Source: Streptomyces caelestis | Lineage (GTDB): Bacteria; Actinomycetota; Actinomycetes; Streptomycetales; Streptomycetaceae | Direction: 5' to 3' | NCBI RefSeq assembly: GCF_014205255.1 | Contig: NZ_JACHNE010000001.1 | Span: forward strand, 6,138,001-6,202,000 | Length of the DNA: 64,000 bases | In this document: positions 52,172 to 64,000 of the stretch, in pieces | Numbering within the stretch: the first letter of the stretch is position 1 | Layout: every line of letters starts with the position of its first letter | Notes under the pieces: generated by a model | The model's database searches: none | What the model was told of the DNA's origin: nothing | Seen by the model: the letters and a program-made list of their open reading frames with translations, nothing else | Program-made: the position numbers and the translations under genes

Positions 52172-53371
52172 ATGGACATCGTCATCCTTGCTGTAGTCAT
52201 CGCCGTGGTCGTGCTCGGCGCGCTCGGCGGGCTCATCGTCGGCAGCCGGCGCAAGAAGCAGCTGCCCCCGCCCCCGCCAGCAGCGCCCGACATCACCGCC
52301 CCACCGGCCGAGCCGCACGTCGGCGACGAGGCCGAGACGCCGCGGGAGGAACCGCGGCGCACGATAGAGGAGGTGGATCTCCCGGACGGCTCGGCTCCGG
52401 TCGTCGTCGAGGAGCCGCCCGCCGAGGCTCCCGCGATCGAGATCCCGGAGCCCACCGCGGGTCGCCTGGTCCGGCTGCGGGCCCGGCTCTCCCGCTCGCA
52501 GAACGCTCTCGGTCAGGGCTTGCTGACCCTGCTGTCGCGCGAGCACCTCGACGAGGACACCTGGGAGGAGATCGAGGACACCCTGCTCACCGCCGACGTC
52601 GGCGTGCAGCCCACCCAGGAACTGGTCGAGCGCCTGCGCGAGCGTGTGAAGGTGCTCGGCACCCGCACCCCCGAGGAGCTGCGCACCCTGCTGCGCGAGG
52701 AGCTCGTCACACTGGTCGGCCGGGACATGGACCGCACCGTCAGGACCGAGCCGGAGGACCGCAAGCCGGGCATCGTGCTGGTCGTCGGCGTCAACGGCAC
52801 CGGCAAGACCACCACCACCGGCAAGCTCGCGCGTGTCCTGGTGGCCGACGGCCAGAGCGTCGTGCTCGGCGCCGCCGACACCTTCCGTGCCGCCGCCGCC
52901 GACCAGCTCCAGACCTGGGGCGAGCGCGTCGGCGCCCACACCGTGCGCGGACCGGAGGGCGGCGACCCGGCTTCCGTCGCCTTCGACGCGGTCAAGGAGG
53001 GCAAGGAGATGGGCGCGAACGTCGTGCTCATCGACACGGCCGGCCGCCTGCACACCAAGACCGGCCTCATGGACGAGCTCGGCAAGGTCAAGCGGGTCGT
53101 GGAGAAGCACGCCCCGGTGGACGAGGTGCTGCTCGTGCTCGACGCCACCACCGGCCAGAACGGCCTGGTGCAGGCCCGGGTCTTCGCCGAGGTCGTCGAC
53201 ATCACCGGCATCGTCCTCACCAAGCTCGACGGCACGGCCAAGGGCGGCATCGTCGTCGCGGTCCAGCGCGAGCTGGGTGTCCCGGTCAAGCTGATCGGGC
53301 TCGGCGAGGGCGCGGACGACCTGGCGCCGTTCGAGCCGGAGGCGTTCGTCGACGCCCTGATCGGAGACTGA
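52172..53371 (+). CDS. ftsY: Signal recognition particle receptor FtsY
   Basis: A 399-residue SRP receptor GTPase. An N-terminal membrane helix (VILAVVIAVVVLGALGGLIVG, about 4-24) anchors it, followed by an acidic Pro/Glu-rich A domain; the NG domain follows with GVNGTGKTTTTGK near 206, DTFRAAAADQL, DTAGRLHTK and TKLDGTAKGG. Partners Ffh (also in this window) for co-translational targeting. ATG 52172; the frame is open upstream but lies before the anchor. Confidence 0.97.
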   Translation: MDIVILAVVIAVVVLGALGGLIVGSRRKKQLPPPPPAAPDITAPPAEPHVGDEAETPREEPRRTIEEVDLPDGSAPVVVEEPPAEAPAIEIPEPTAGRLVRLRARLSRSQNALGQGLLTLLSREHLDEDTWEEIEDTLLTADVGVQPTQELVERLRERVKVLGTRTPEELRTLLREELVTLVGRDMDRTVRTEPEDRKPGIVLVVGVNGTGKTTTTGKLARVLVADGQSVVLGAADTFRAAAADQLQTWGERVGAHTVRGPEGGDPASVAFDAVKEGKEMGANVVLIDTAGRLHTKTGLMDELGKVKRVVEKHAPVDEVLLVLDATTGQNGLVQARVFAEVVDITGIVLTKLDGTAKGGIVVAVQRELGVPVKLIGLGEGADDLAPFEPEAFVDALIGD

Positions 53372-53421
53372 GCTGCGGACGGCATCGGAGCGTGGGCTCC
53401 TGAGATCCGTATTCGGCAGGG

Positions 53422-53460
53422 AAGCGCCCGCCCCCGAGATGCAGTCGGGGTCGGGCGCTT
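53422..53460. terminator. 16-bp convergent terminator after ftsY
   Basis: AAGCGCCCG-C-CCCCGA pairs with TCGGGG-T-CGGGCGCTT, one internal mismatch, seven-base loop. It serves ftsY and the convergent Prim-Pol-like gene. Confidence 0.85.
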
Positions 53461-53479
53461 CGCTGTGCGAGGTGCCGCG

Positions 53480-54145
53480 CTAGGCGCGTGACCGGTGTGC
53501 CACGTACGCCAGCGTGCCCAGGACCAGGCGGGCCTCGGGTGGCCTGGACGCCGAGTCCAGGGCGGGGGAGCGCAGCCAGCGCACGGGGCCGAGGCCGCCG
53601 CGGTCGGAGGGCGGTGCCGTGATGTGCGCGCCGGGGCCGAGGCCGCGCAGGTCGAGGGCGGCCGGGTCGTCCCAGCCCATGCGGTAGAGCAGTCCGGGCA
53701 GGTCGGCGGCGGCACCGGGGGCGACGAAGAAGTGGGCACGGCCGTCCGGGGTCGCCACGACCGGGCCGACGGGCAGGCCCATGCGCTCCAGCCGGGCCAG
53801 CGCGCGGCAGCCGGCGGGTTCGGCCACCTCGATGACGTCGAACGCCCGGCCCACCGGCAGCATCACCGAGGCGCCGGGGAACTCGCCCCAGGCCTCGGTC
53901 ACCTCGTCCAGCGTCGCCCCGGCGGGGATCACCGGCGCGAAGTTGAGCGGATGCGCGCCCGGCGCCGGGCAGTCACGGCGGCCGCAGGAGCAGGCCCCCG
54001 CCGCGGCCCGGGCGCCCGGCACCACGTCCCAGCCCCACAGGCCGGTGTACTCGGCCACGGCGGTGCCGTCCGACGTGCGGCCGCGGCGGCGTGAGCCGGA
54101 CCGGATGTCGCGCATGCCCCGGCTGATGCCGATCGTGAAGCCCAT
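53480..54145 (-). CDS. Prim-Pol (bifunctional DNA primase/polymerase) N-domain-like protein
   Basis: A 221-residue protein resembling the N-terminal domain of archaeo-eukaryotic-type primase/polymerases. A Cys cluster (CSCGRRDCPAPGAHP) and AHFFV are recognisable, but the catalytic acidic motif is reduced to FDVIEVAE and downstream helicase domains are absent. Activity is therefore doubtful. ATG 54145 is directly behind GGAGGGGGC. Divergent from nsdA. Similar short proteins are common next to nsdA-like genes in Streptomyces; their role is unknown. Confidence 0.8.
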   Translation of the reverse strand: MGFTIGISRGMRDIRSGSRRRGRTSDGTAVAEYTGLWGWDVVPGARAAAGACSCGRRDCPAPGAHPLNFAPVIPAGATLDEVTEAWGEFPGASVMLPVGRAFDVIEVAEPAGCRALARLERMGLPVGPVVATPDGRAHFFVAPGAAADLPGLLYRMGWDDPAALDLRGLGPGAHITAPPSDRGGLGPVRWLRSPALDSASRPPEARLVLGTLAYVAHRSRA

Positions 54146-54589
54146 GCCCCCTCCAACGGGTCCGGCGCACCGGTAGTTACGCAGCGGACGCGGGATGTGA
54201 CTCTCTGTTCCCACCTTCCCGGCGGCGACCGGCTCACTCGGCGCCCGGATGTGCCAGGGTTGCGTGCCTGGCGACACGCGCCCCCGGGCGCATCGCTGCA
54301 CCCGTTCCTGGTCGTCCTGTGTCAAGTGAATCGCGATGACGCGTACATGGGTTCATTCGTTGGGGTGGCGAATGGTGGCGTTTCCGTGTGAGCCGTGGCT
54401 GGACGGGTGATCGTAGGATTACTTTGTGTGCACGAGTCCCGGGAGCACATGCACTCGTGGGTATGCCGGAGGCAAGTCGGTATTCCGTTCGAAGGGTGAC
54501 AAGGGTCGGACGGACGGCCGTACGAACCGGCATGCTGATAGGGCTTGGCGCACTCGGCGACAAGTGGTCTCAGGGATGGGGGCGTTCCA
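54146..54589. other. Control region between the Prim-Pol-like gene and nsdA
   Basis: 444 bases separating divergent genes. Visible: TAGGAT at 54414-54419, a possible minus-ten element for nsdA without a clear partner; an inverted repeat CACGAGT-N15-ACTCGTG at 54431-54459; and GGATGGGGG before the nsdA start. Short open frames inside lack coding character. Confidence 0.5.
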
Positions 54590-56089
54590 GTGAGCGGCAA
54601 CGGCGGAAGCGGGACGGACGCTGCACACGCGACGCACGCTGACAAGCGCCCGAACGAGCTGCTCACCTCCTGGTTCGTGCGCAGCGGCTGGTCCAAGGGC
54701 GAGCTCGCCCGCCAGGTCAACCGCCGGGCGCGCCAGCTGGGCGCCAACCACATCTCCACGGACACCTCGCGCGTGCGCCGCTGGCTCGACGGCGAGAACC
54801 CTCGCGAACCGATCCCCAGGATCCTGTCCGAGCTGTTCTCGGAGCGCTTCGGCGTCGTCGTCTCCGTCGAGGACCTGGGGCTGCGCACCGCGCGCCAGTC
54901 ACCCTCCGCGACCGGCGTCGACCTGCCCTGGACGGGCCCGCAGACCGTGGCCCTGCTCAGCGAGTTCTCGCGCAGCGATCTGATGCTGGCGCGGCGCGGC
55001 TTCCTCGGGAGCTCGCTGGTCCTGTCTGCGGGCCCGTCCCTCATCGAGCCCATGCAGCGCTGGCTCGTCCCCTCGCCCCCGGCCCCGCGGTCGGCGCCCG
55101 AGCCCTCGGCCGGCTCCTCCGGGCGGGCCCGCGGCCGGCTCTCCAAGCCGGAGCTGGACCTGCTGGAGTCCACGACCGTGATGTTCCGGCAGTGGGACGC
55201 CCAGTGCGGCGGCGGCCTGCGCCGCAAGGCGGTCGTCGGGCAGCTGCACGAGGTGACGGACCTGCTCCAGGAGCCGCAGCCCGAGGCCACCACCCGGTGC
55301 CTGTTCAAGGTCGCGGGCGAACTCGCCGAGCTGGCCGGCTGGATGTCGTACGACGTCGGGCTCCAGCCGACCGCCCAGAAGTACTTCGTCCTCGCGCTGC
55401 ACGCCGCGAAGGAGGCCGGTGACCGGCCCCTCGGTTCGTACGTGCTGTCCAGCATGAGCCGGCAGATGATCCACCTCGGTCGGCCCGACGACGCGCTGGA
55501 GCTGATCCACCTCGCGCAGTACGGCAGCCGGGACTGCGCGAGCCCGCGCACCCAGTCGATGCTGTATGCGATGGAGGCCCGCGCCTACGCCAACATGGGG
55601 CAGCCCGGCAAGTGCAAGCGGGCGGTCCGGATGGCCGAGGACACCTTCGCCGAGGCCGACGAGTGGGACGAGCCCGACCCCGACTGGATCCGCTTCTTCT
55701 CCGAGGCCGAGCTGTACGGCGAGAACTCCCACTCGTTCCGCGACCTGGCCTATGTCGCCGGCCGCAGCCCGACGTACGCCTCGCTGGCCGAACCCCTGAT
55801 GCAGCGGGCCGTCGAGCTCTTCGCCGAGGACGGCGAGCACCAGCGGTCGTATGCGCTGAACCTGATCGGGATGGCCACGGTGAACCTCCTCCAGCGCGAG
55901 CCCGAGCAGTGCACGGTCTTCGCCTCGCAGGCCATGCAGGTCGCCAAGAAGGTCCGCTCCGAGCGGGTCAACACTCGTATCCGAAAGACGGTCGACTCGG
56001 CCGCACGCGACTTCGGTGACCTCGGCGAGGTCGTCGACCTCACCGAGCGGCTCGCCGCCGAGCTGCCCGAGACGGCCGAGGCGGTCTGA
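54590..56089 (+). CDS. nsdA: Negative regulator of sporulation and antibiotics NsdA
   Basis: A 499-residue TPR-type regulator. The N-terminal part (RPNELLTSWFVRSGWSKGELARQVNRRARQ, VRRWLDGENPREPIP) resembles a DNA-binding helix-turn-helix; the middle and C-terminal parts are helical repeats. It closely matches my recollection of NsdA, whose loss in S. coelicolor raises antibiotic production and sporulation. GTG at 54590 gives the conserved start MSGNGGSG; an upstream start in frame at 54545 would add 15 residues. Monocistronic. Confidence 0.94.
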   Translation: MSGNGGSGTDAAHATHADKRPNELLTSWFVRSGWSKGELARQVNRRARQLGANHISTDTSRVRRWLDGENPREPIPRILSELFSERFGVVVSVEDLGLRTARQSPSATGVDLPWTGPQTVALLSEFSRSDLMLARRGFLGSSLVLSAGPSLIEPMQRWLVPSPPAPRSAPEPSAGSSGRARGRLSKPELDLLESTTVMFRQWDAQCGGGLRRKAVVGQLHEVTDLLQEPQPEATTRCLFKVAGELAELAGWMSYDVGLQPTAQKYFVLALHAAKEAGDRPLGSYVLSSMSRQMIHLGRPDDALELIHLAQYGSRDCASPRTQSMLYAMEARAYANMGQPGKCKRAVRMAEDTFAEADEWDEPDPDWIRFFSEAELYGENSHSFRDLAYVAGRSPTYASLAEPLMQRAVELFAEDGEHQRSYALNLIGMATVNLLQREPEQCTVFASQAMQVAKKVRSERVNTRIRKTVDSAARDFGDLGEVVDLTERLAAELPETAEAV

Positions 56090-58108
<2,019 letters not shown>

Positions 58109-58137
58109 GGCAGGAACAACAGAACAGGAGTCGCTGG

Positions 58138-60585
58138 GTGACGGGTACGGACGTGCAGAAGGAAGCAGAAGACTCGGGACCCAGCGGCTACGCGGCGGCC
58201 CGGCTGCGTCTCCTCACCGAGGAGGCGCGGTCCGGGCCGCCGCGCCGTGCGGCCCTGGCCGACCTGACGGACGACTGGCTCACCGGCCTGTTCGCCGCGG
58301 GCGCGGAAGGGCTGCGCGGGGCCTCCCTGGTCGCCGTCGGCGGCTACGGCCGCGGCGAGTTGTCTCCCCGCAGCGACCTGGACCTGCTCCTGCTGCACGA
58401 CGGCAGCGACCCCAAGGCCGTCGCCGCCCTCGCCGACCGGCTCTGGTACCCCGTCTGGGACCTGGGCCTGGCCCTCGACCACTCCGTCCGGACGCCCGCC
58501 GAGGCCCGCAAGACGGCCGGCGAGGACCTCAAGGTGCAGCTCGGACTGCTGGACGCCCGGCACATCGCCGGTGACCTCGGCCTCACCGCGGGACTGCGTA
58601 CCGCCGTACTGGCCGACTGGCGCAACCAGGCGCCCAAACGCCTCCCCGAACTCCAGGAACTGTGCGCCGAACGCGCCGAGCGCCAGGGCGAGTTGCAGTA
58701 CCTCCTGGAACCCGACCTGAAGGAGGCCCGCGGCGGGCTGCGCGACGCCACCGCCCTGCGCGCCGTCGCCGCCTCCTGGCTCGCGGACGCCCCGCGCGAG
58801 GGCCTCGCCGACGCCCGGCGCCGGCTCCTCGACGTGCGGGACGCACTGCACCTGGCCACCGGGCGGGCGACCGACCGGCTCGCCCTCCAGGAGCAGGACC
58901 AGGTGGCCGCCGAACTGGGACTGCTCGACGCGGACACGCTGCTGCGGCAGGTGTACGAGGCGGCGCGGCTCGTCTCGTACGCCAGTGATGTCACCTGGCG
59001 CGAGGTGGGGCGTGTGCTGCGGTCGCGCGCCGTGCGGCCCCGGCTGCGCGCCATGCTGGGCGGCGGGAAACCGACCGCCGAGCGTTCTCCGCTGGCCGAA
59101 GGCGTGGTGGAGCAGGACGGCGAGGTGGTGCTCGCCCGTGCCGCACGCCCCGAGCGCGACCCCGTTCTGCCGCTGCGCGCCGCGGCCGCCGCCGCGCAGG
59201 CCGGACTCCCGATCTCCCTGCACGCCGTACGGCGCCTGGCGGCCACCGTGCGCCCGCTGCCCACGCCCTGGCCCGCAGAGGCACGCGAACAGCTCGTCAC
59301 CCTGCTCGGCTCCGGCCGCCCGACCATCGAGGTCTGGGAGGCGCTGGAGGCCGAGGGGCTGATCACGCAGCTGCTGCCCGACTGGGAGCGGGTGCGCTGC
59401 CGTCCCCAGCGCAACGCCGTGCACATCTGGACCGTCGACCGGCATCTCATCGAGACCGCCGTGCGCGCCTCCGAGTTCACCCGCCGCGTCAGCCGCCCCG
59501 ACCTGCTGCTGGTCGCCGCGCTGCTGCACGACATCGGCAAGGGCTGGCCCGGCGACCACTCGGTGGCCGGCGAGATCATCGCCAAGGACGTGGCCGCCCG
59601 CATCGGCTTCGACCGCCACGACGTGTCCGTCGTCGCCACCCTGGTCCGGCACCATCTGCTGCTCGTCGAGACGGCCACCCGGCGCGACCTGGAGGACCCG
59701 GCCACCGTGCGCGCGGTCGCCGAGGCCGTCGGCTCCCAGGGCACCCTGGAACTGCTGCACGCGCTCACCGAGGCCGACGCCCTGGCCACCGGCCCGGCCG
59801 CCTGGTCGTCCTGGCGCGCTTCGCTCGTCGCCGACCTGGTCGAGCGGGTCTCGGCGGTGCTCGCCGGGGACGTCCCGGCCGACCCCGAGGACGCGGCGCC
59901 GACCGCCGAGCAGGAGCGGCTCGCCATCGAGGCGGTCGCGACGGGCAGCCCGGTCCTCTCCCTGCGGGCGCAGACCGAGCCGCCCGCCGGGCAGGAGCCC
60001 TCCGGCGACCCCGAGCCGCTCGGCGTGGAACTGCTCATCGCCGTGCCCGATCAGCCGGGTGTGCTGCCCGCGGTGGCCGGTGTCCTCGCCATGCACCGGC
60101 TGACCGTACGAACGGCGGAGCTGCGGTCCCTGACCCTCCCGGACGGTGTCGACGGCACCGTTCTGTTGCTGGACTGGCGGGTCGCCGCCGAGTACGGCTC
60201 CCTGCCGCAGGCCGCCCGCCTCCGCGCCGACCTGGTACGGGCGCTGGACGGCTCCCTGGACATCGCCGGCCGCCTCGCCGAACGGGACGCGGCCTATCCG
60301 CGCCGCCGGGGCGTGGTGGCCCCGCCGCCCCGGGTGTCGGTCCACCCGGCCGCCTCCCGGCTGGCCACCGTCATCGAGGTCCGCTCCCAGGACGCCCCGG
60401 GCCTGTTGTTCCGCATCGGCCGCGCCCTGGAGGACGCGAGCGTCCTGGTGCGCAGCGCGCACGTCTCGACGCTCGGTGCCAACGCCGTCGACGCCTTCTA
60501 CGTGACCGGCCCGGAGGGGGCGCCGCTGCCCGGCGACGAGGCCGAGTCGGTGGCGCGGAAGCTGGAGGAGACACTGCGTGGGTGA
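58138..60585 (+). CDS. glnD: PII nucleotidyltransferase/deadenylylase GlnD
   Basis: An 815-residue bifunctional enzyme modifying PII. The nucleotidyltransferase motif GGYGRGELSPRSDLDLL starts near 68, the HD phosphohydrolase has LLHDIGKG near 463, and two ACT-type domains (IAVPDQPGVLPAVAGVL; EVRSQDAPGLLFRIG) form the C-terminus. In Streptomyces it adenylylates GlnK. GTG at 58138 behind ACAGGAG. Last gene of the nitrogen operon. Confidence 0.97.
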   Translation: MTGTDVQKEAEDSGPSGYAAARLRLLTEEARSGPPRRAALADLTDDWLTGLFAAGAEGLRGASLVAVGGYGRGELSPRSDLDLLLLHDGSDPKAVAALADRLWYPVWDLGLALDHSVRTPAEARKTAGEDLKVQLGLLDARHIAGDLGLTAGLRTAVLADWRNQAPKRLPELQELCAERAERQGELQYLLEPDLKEARGGLRDATALRAVAASWLADAPREGLADARRRLLDVRDALHLATGRATDRLALQEQDQVAAELGLLDADTLLRQVYEAARLVSYASDVTWREVGRVLRSRAVRPRLRAMLGGGKPTAERSPLAEGVVEQDGEVVLARAARPERDPVLPLRAAAAAAQAGLPISLHAVRRLAATVRPLPTPWPAEAREQLVTLLGSGRPTIEVWEALEAEGLITQLLPDWERVRCRPQRNAVHIWTVDRHLIETAVRASEFTRRVSRPDLLLVAALLHDIGKGWPGDHSVAGEIIAKDVAARIGFDRHDVSVVATLVRHHLLLVETATRRDLEDPATVRAVAEAVGSQGTLELLHALTEADALATGPAAWSSWRASLVADLVERVSAVLAGDVPADPEDAAPTAEQERLAIEAVATGSPVLSLRAQTEPPAGQEPSGDPEPLGVELLIAVPDQPGVLPAVAGVLAMHRLTVRTAELRSLTLPDGVDGTVLLLDWRVAAEYGSLPQAARLRADLVRALDGSLDIAGRLAERDAAYPRRRGVVAPPPRVSVHPAASRLATVIEVRSQDAPGLLFRIGRALEDASVLVRSAHVSTLGANAVDAFYVTGPEGAPLPGDEAESVARKLEETLRG

Positions 60586-60668
60586 GGGCGACCCGGCGAC
60601 TTGTCACGCCGGGATACCCTGGAGGGCGATTCCCCAGTCTGTCTCCGACCCCGAGGACCGCGAGCGCC

Positions 60669-62219
60669 GTGTTCGATACTCTTTCCGATCGCCTCTCAGC
60701 GACCTTCAAGAACCTGCGCGGCAAGGGACGGCTCTCCGAGGCGGACATCGACGCCACGGCGCGCGAGATCCGGATCGCGCTCCTCGAGGCGGATGTGGCG
60801 TTGCCGGTCGTCCGCACGTTCATCAAGAACGTCAAGGAGCGCGCGCTCGGCGCCGAGGTCAGCAGGGCGCTGAACCCGGCCCAGCAGGTTCTCAAGATCG
60901 TCAACGACGAACTGGTCACCATCCTCGGCGGCGAGACCCGGCGCCTGCGCTTCGCCAAGCAGCCGCCCACGGTGATCATGCTGGCCGGTCTGCAGGGTGC
61001 CGGTAAGACCACCCTCGCGGGCAAGCTCGGCCACTGGCTGAAGGAGCAGGGCCACTCGCCGCTGCTGGTCGCCTGTGACCTCCAGCGCCCGAACGCCGTG
61101 AACCAGCTCAGCGTCGTCGCCGAGCGCGCCGGTGTCGCGGTCTACGCACCCGAGCCGGGCAACGGCGTCGGCGACCCGGTCAAGGTCGCCAAGGACTCCA
61201 TCGAGCACGCCAAGTCCAAGGTCCACGACATCGTCATCGTGGACACCGCCGGCCGCCTGGGCATCGACCAGGAGATGATGCAGCAGGCCGCGGACATCCG
61301 GGACGCGGTCAGCCCCGACGAGATCCTGTTCGTCGTCGACGCGATGATCGGTCAGGACGCGGTCAACACCGCCGAGGCCTTCCGTGACGGCGTCGGCTTC
61401 GACGGCGTGGTGCTCTCCAAGCTCGACGGTGACGCCCGCGGTGGCGCGGCCCTGTCGATCCGGCAGATCACCGGCAAGCCGATCATGTTCGCGTCGAACG
61501 GCGAGAAGCTCGACGACTTCGACGCCTTCCACCCGGACCGGATGGCCTCCCGCATCCTCGACATGGGTGACCTGCTCACCCTGATCGAGCAGGCGGAGAA
61601 GACCTTCGACCAGGCCGAAGCCCAGAAGATGGCCGAGAAGCTGGCCTCCAAGAAGGGCCAGGACTTCACCCTCGACGACTTCCTGGCCCAGATGGAGCAG
61701 GTCAGGAAGATGGGCTCCATCTCCAAGCTGCTCGGCATGCTCCCGGGCATGGGCCAGATGAAGGACCAGATCAACAACCTCGACGAGCGGGACGTCGACC
61801 GCACGGCCGCGATCATCAAGTCGATGACCCCGGGCGAGCGCCAGGACCCGATGATCATCAACGGCTCGCGCCGCGCCCGTATCGCGCGGGGTTCCGGTGT
61901 CGAGGTCAGCGCGGTGAAGAACCTGGTCGAGCGGTTCTTCGAGGCCCGCAAGATGATGTCCCGCATGGCCCAGGGCGGCGGCATGCCCGGGATGCCCGGC
62001 ATGCCGGGCATGGGCGGCGGCCCCGGCCGGGCGAAGAAGAAGCAGAAGCAGGCCAAGGGCAAGCAGCGCTCCGGCAACCCGATGAAGCGCAAGCAGCAGG
62101 AGCAGGAGGAAGCCGCCCGCCGCGCGGCCGCCGCCGAGGGCGGCAACGCCTTCGGGCTGCCGCAGCAGGGCGCCAAGGACTTCGAACTCCCCGACGAGTT
62201 CAAGAAGTTCATGGGCTGA
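60669..62219 (+). CDS. ffh: Signal recognition particle protein Ffh
   Basis: A 516-residue SRP GTPase. N domain MFDTLSDRLSATFKNLRG; G domain with GLQGAGKTTLAGK near 105, DLQRPNAVNQL, DTAGRLGID and SKLDGDARGG; Met-rich M domain that binds 4.5S RNA and signal peptides, with a GMPGMPGMPGMGGG tract and a basic tail. GTG at 60669. The conserved SRRARIARGSG motif is the RNA-binding element. Ends at an 18-bp terminator. Confidence 0.98.
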   Translation: MFDTLSDRLSATFKNLRGKGRLSEADIDATAREIRIALLEADVALPVVRTFIKNVKERALGAEVSRALNPAQQVLKIVNDELVTILGGETRRLRFAKQPPTVIMLAGLQGAGKTTLAGKLGHWLKEQGHSPLLVACDLQRPNAVNQLSVVAERAGVAVYAPEPGNGVGDPVKVAKDSIEHAKSKVHDIVIVDTAGRLGIDQEMMQQAADIRDAVSPDEILFVVDAMIGQDAVNTAEAFRDGVGFDGVVLSKLDGDARGGAALSIRQITGKPIMFASNGEKLDDFDAFHPDRMASRILDMGDLLTLIEQAEKTFDQAEAQKMAEKLASKKGQDFTLDDFLAQMEQVRKMGSISKLLGMLPGMGQMKDQINNLDERDVDRTAAIIKSMTPGERQDPMIINGSRRARIARGSGVEVSAVKNLVERFFEARKMMSRMAQGGGMPGMPGMPGMGGGPGRAKKKQKQAKGKQRSGNPMKRKQQEQEEAARRAAAAEGGNAFGLPQQGAKDFELPDEFKKFMG

Positions 62220-62237
62220 GGGCCCGTTCCCGAACAG

Positions 62238-62276
62238 CGCTGAGGGCGCCCCCTTCCGAAGGGGGCGCCCTCAGCG
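62238..62276. terminator. 18-bp perfect terminator after ffh
   Basis: CGCTGAGGGCGCCCCCTT pairs perfectly with AAGGGGGCGCCCTCAGCG around a three-base loop. Convergent with the methyltransferase gene. Confidence 0.93.
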
Positions 62277-62335
62277 GTTCGGCTGCGGTTCGCCCGTCGG
62301 GTGGTTGTTCGGAACTTCCAGCAGACCGTGGTGCG

Positions 62336-63190
62336 TCAGGGCGTCCGGGCGATCAGGTACCGGAACACGTTCGGCATCCACACCGTCCCGTCCTGCCGCT
62401 GGTGCGGATGCAGGGCCTCGGTCAGCTCCTTGTCCACCTGCACCTGGTCCGTCGCCGTGATCGCCGCGTCGAACAGCCCCGTCGACTTGAGCCCGCGTAC
62501 CGCGCTGTCCACATCGGCGTACCCGAAGGGGCACGCCACTCGCCCGGACCCGTCCGGCTTGAGACCCGCCCGCTGGGCGACCTCCTCCAGGTCGTCGCGG
62601 AGGGCGGGACGCCAGCTGCCCGTGCTGCGCAGCGGTTCCGCCAGCTTGGTCGCGACCCGCAGCACGGACGTCGTGGCGCACCGCTCCGGCGGACCCCAGC
62701 CGACCAGCACCACGGCCGCTCCGCGCCCCGCCAGCGGTGTCGCCTCCGCGAGCAGCCCGCCCAGCCCCTCCGAGTCGCCCGCGAGGCACCCGATCGGCTC
62801 GAAGGCGGTCACCAGGGTGTACGCCGGAGCGCCCGGCTCCTTTGTGTCCCTGGGCGAGCCGTCGACCAGCCGGGTGTCCGCCCGCGCGCGCGTGGCCCCG
62901 GCCCCGGGCAGCAGCCGCTCCCGTGCGAGGGTCACTCTTTCGGGGGAAGCGTCGACACCGGTGACCGCCGCTCCCCGGGCGGTGGCCATCAGCAGGGCGA
63001 GTCCGGAACCGCAGCCGAGGCCGAGCAGCCGCGTCGCGGGACCCACGTCCAGTCGCTCGTAGACGGCCTCGTAGAGCGGTACGAGCATCCGCTCCTGGAT
63101 CTCGGACCAGTCACGCGCGCGTGCACGCAGGTCCACGCGGGGTGCGGCCCCCGCGTGAGGCAGGTGCTGCCGCACGAGCGTAGGTGTCAT
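62336..63190 (-). CDS. SAM-dependent methyltransferase
   Basis: A 284-residue class I methyltransferase. The SAM-binding motif is LLGLGCGSGLALLMA near residue 57, followed by VTGVDASPERVTLAR; a mid-protein helix YTLVTAFEPIGC and GWGPPERCATT complete a methyltransferase-type core. Substrate unknown; it resembles the small-molecule or SAM-dependent methyltransferases of the ubiE/COQ5 kind. ATG 63190 chosen; the frame is open upstream into the divergent control region. Divergent from proS. Confidence 0.88.
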   Translation of the reverse strand: MTPTLVRQHLPHAGAAPRVDLRARARDWSEIQERMLVPLYEAVYERLDVGPATRLLGLGCGSGLALLMATARGAAVTGVDASPERVTLARERLLPGAGATRARADTRLVDGSPRDTKEPGAPAYTLVTAFEPIGCLAGDSEGLGGLLAEATPLAGRGAAVVLVGWGPPERCATTSVLRVATKLAEPLRSTGSWRPALRDDLEEVAQRAGLKPDGSGRVACPFGYADVDSAVRGLKSTGLFDAAITATDQVQVDKELTEALHPHQRQDGTVWMPNVFRYLIARTP

Positions 63191-63248
63191 AAGTAAGCGC
63201 CCCAATCCGCCGAGAGTTGCCTCTTGCCCGATTCCATGGCCCCCGTGA

Positions 63249-64000
<752 letters not shown>

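Overview
The window is chromosomal DNA from a Streptomyces-type actinomycete. Coding DNA has very high third-position GC, GTG starts are common, and the gene order matches from memory the core region of Streptomyces coelicolor that runs from the cvn2/cvn1 conservons through gltX, ndgR-leuCD, hupS, gpsA-ddlA, thiL-thiD, recG-rsmD-coaD, rnc-mutM, smc, ftsY, nsdA and amtB-glnK-glnD to ffh. The locus correspondence is recalled, not searched. No rRNA, CRISPR array, insertion sequence or prophage is visible.

Layout. 1-9822 (minus strand): two tandem conservons, each a sensor kinase-like CvnA, roadblock CvnB, DUF742 CvnC and small GTPase CvnD; the second is cut by the window edge. 10425-14587: a small conserved ORF, an FAH-family enzyme overlapping gltX, a HAD phosphatase, then five tRNA genes (Gln, Glu, Glu, Gln, Glu). 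14792-19016: ndgR divergent from leuC-leuD, a small ORF, and hupS with its lysine-rich tail. 19088-25921: cofC with a small cold-shock-like ORF, plsC-gpsA, ddlA, a DUF3515 lipoprotein, a stand-alone RAM-domain protein, and thiL-thiD. 26008-33113: rpmB, a DAK2/FakA-like protein, and a coupled pair encoding an HSP90-family protein and a 982-residue TPR protein. 33296-45029: recG (interrupted by an intein), rsmD, coaD, a DivIVA-like coiled coil, DUF177-rpmF-rnc, mutM, an HxlR/flavodoxin pair, a CAP-domain protein, acyP and a small coiled-coil protein. 45239-64000: smc, glcP, two minus-strand genes, ftsY, a Prim-Pol-like protein, nsdA, amtB-glnK-glnD, ffh, a methyltransferase and the start of an archaeal/eukaryotic-type proS.

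The genes are mostly housekeeping: aminoacylation, leucine and thiamine biosynthesis, phospholipid and peptidoglycan precursors, ribosome parts, DNA repair, chromosome organisation, SRP targeting and nitrogen control. Streptomyces developmental or antibiotic regulators (conservons, NdgR, HupS, AbsB/RNase III, NsdA, GlcP) are interleaved.

The most unusual items are: (i) a 338-residue intein inserted between Lys and Thr of the RecG Walker A motif, carrying the W-C-T signature of class 3 inteins and an apparently complete LAGLIDADG endonuclease; (ii) the translationally coupled HSP90-TPR pair beside recG; (iii) a copy of a dispersed Streptomyces intergenic repeat read in frame inside the SMC hinge region. 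Smaller points include near-identical CvnB paralogues, a one-cysteine HxlR regulator facing a flavodoxin gene across a perfect palindrome, and a ddlA terminator lying inside the coding end of the convergent gene.
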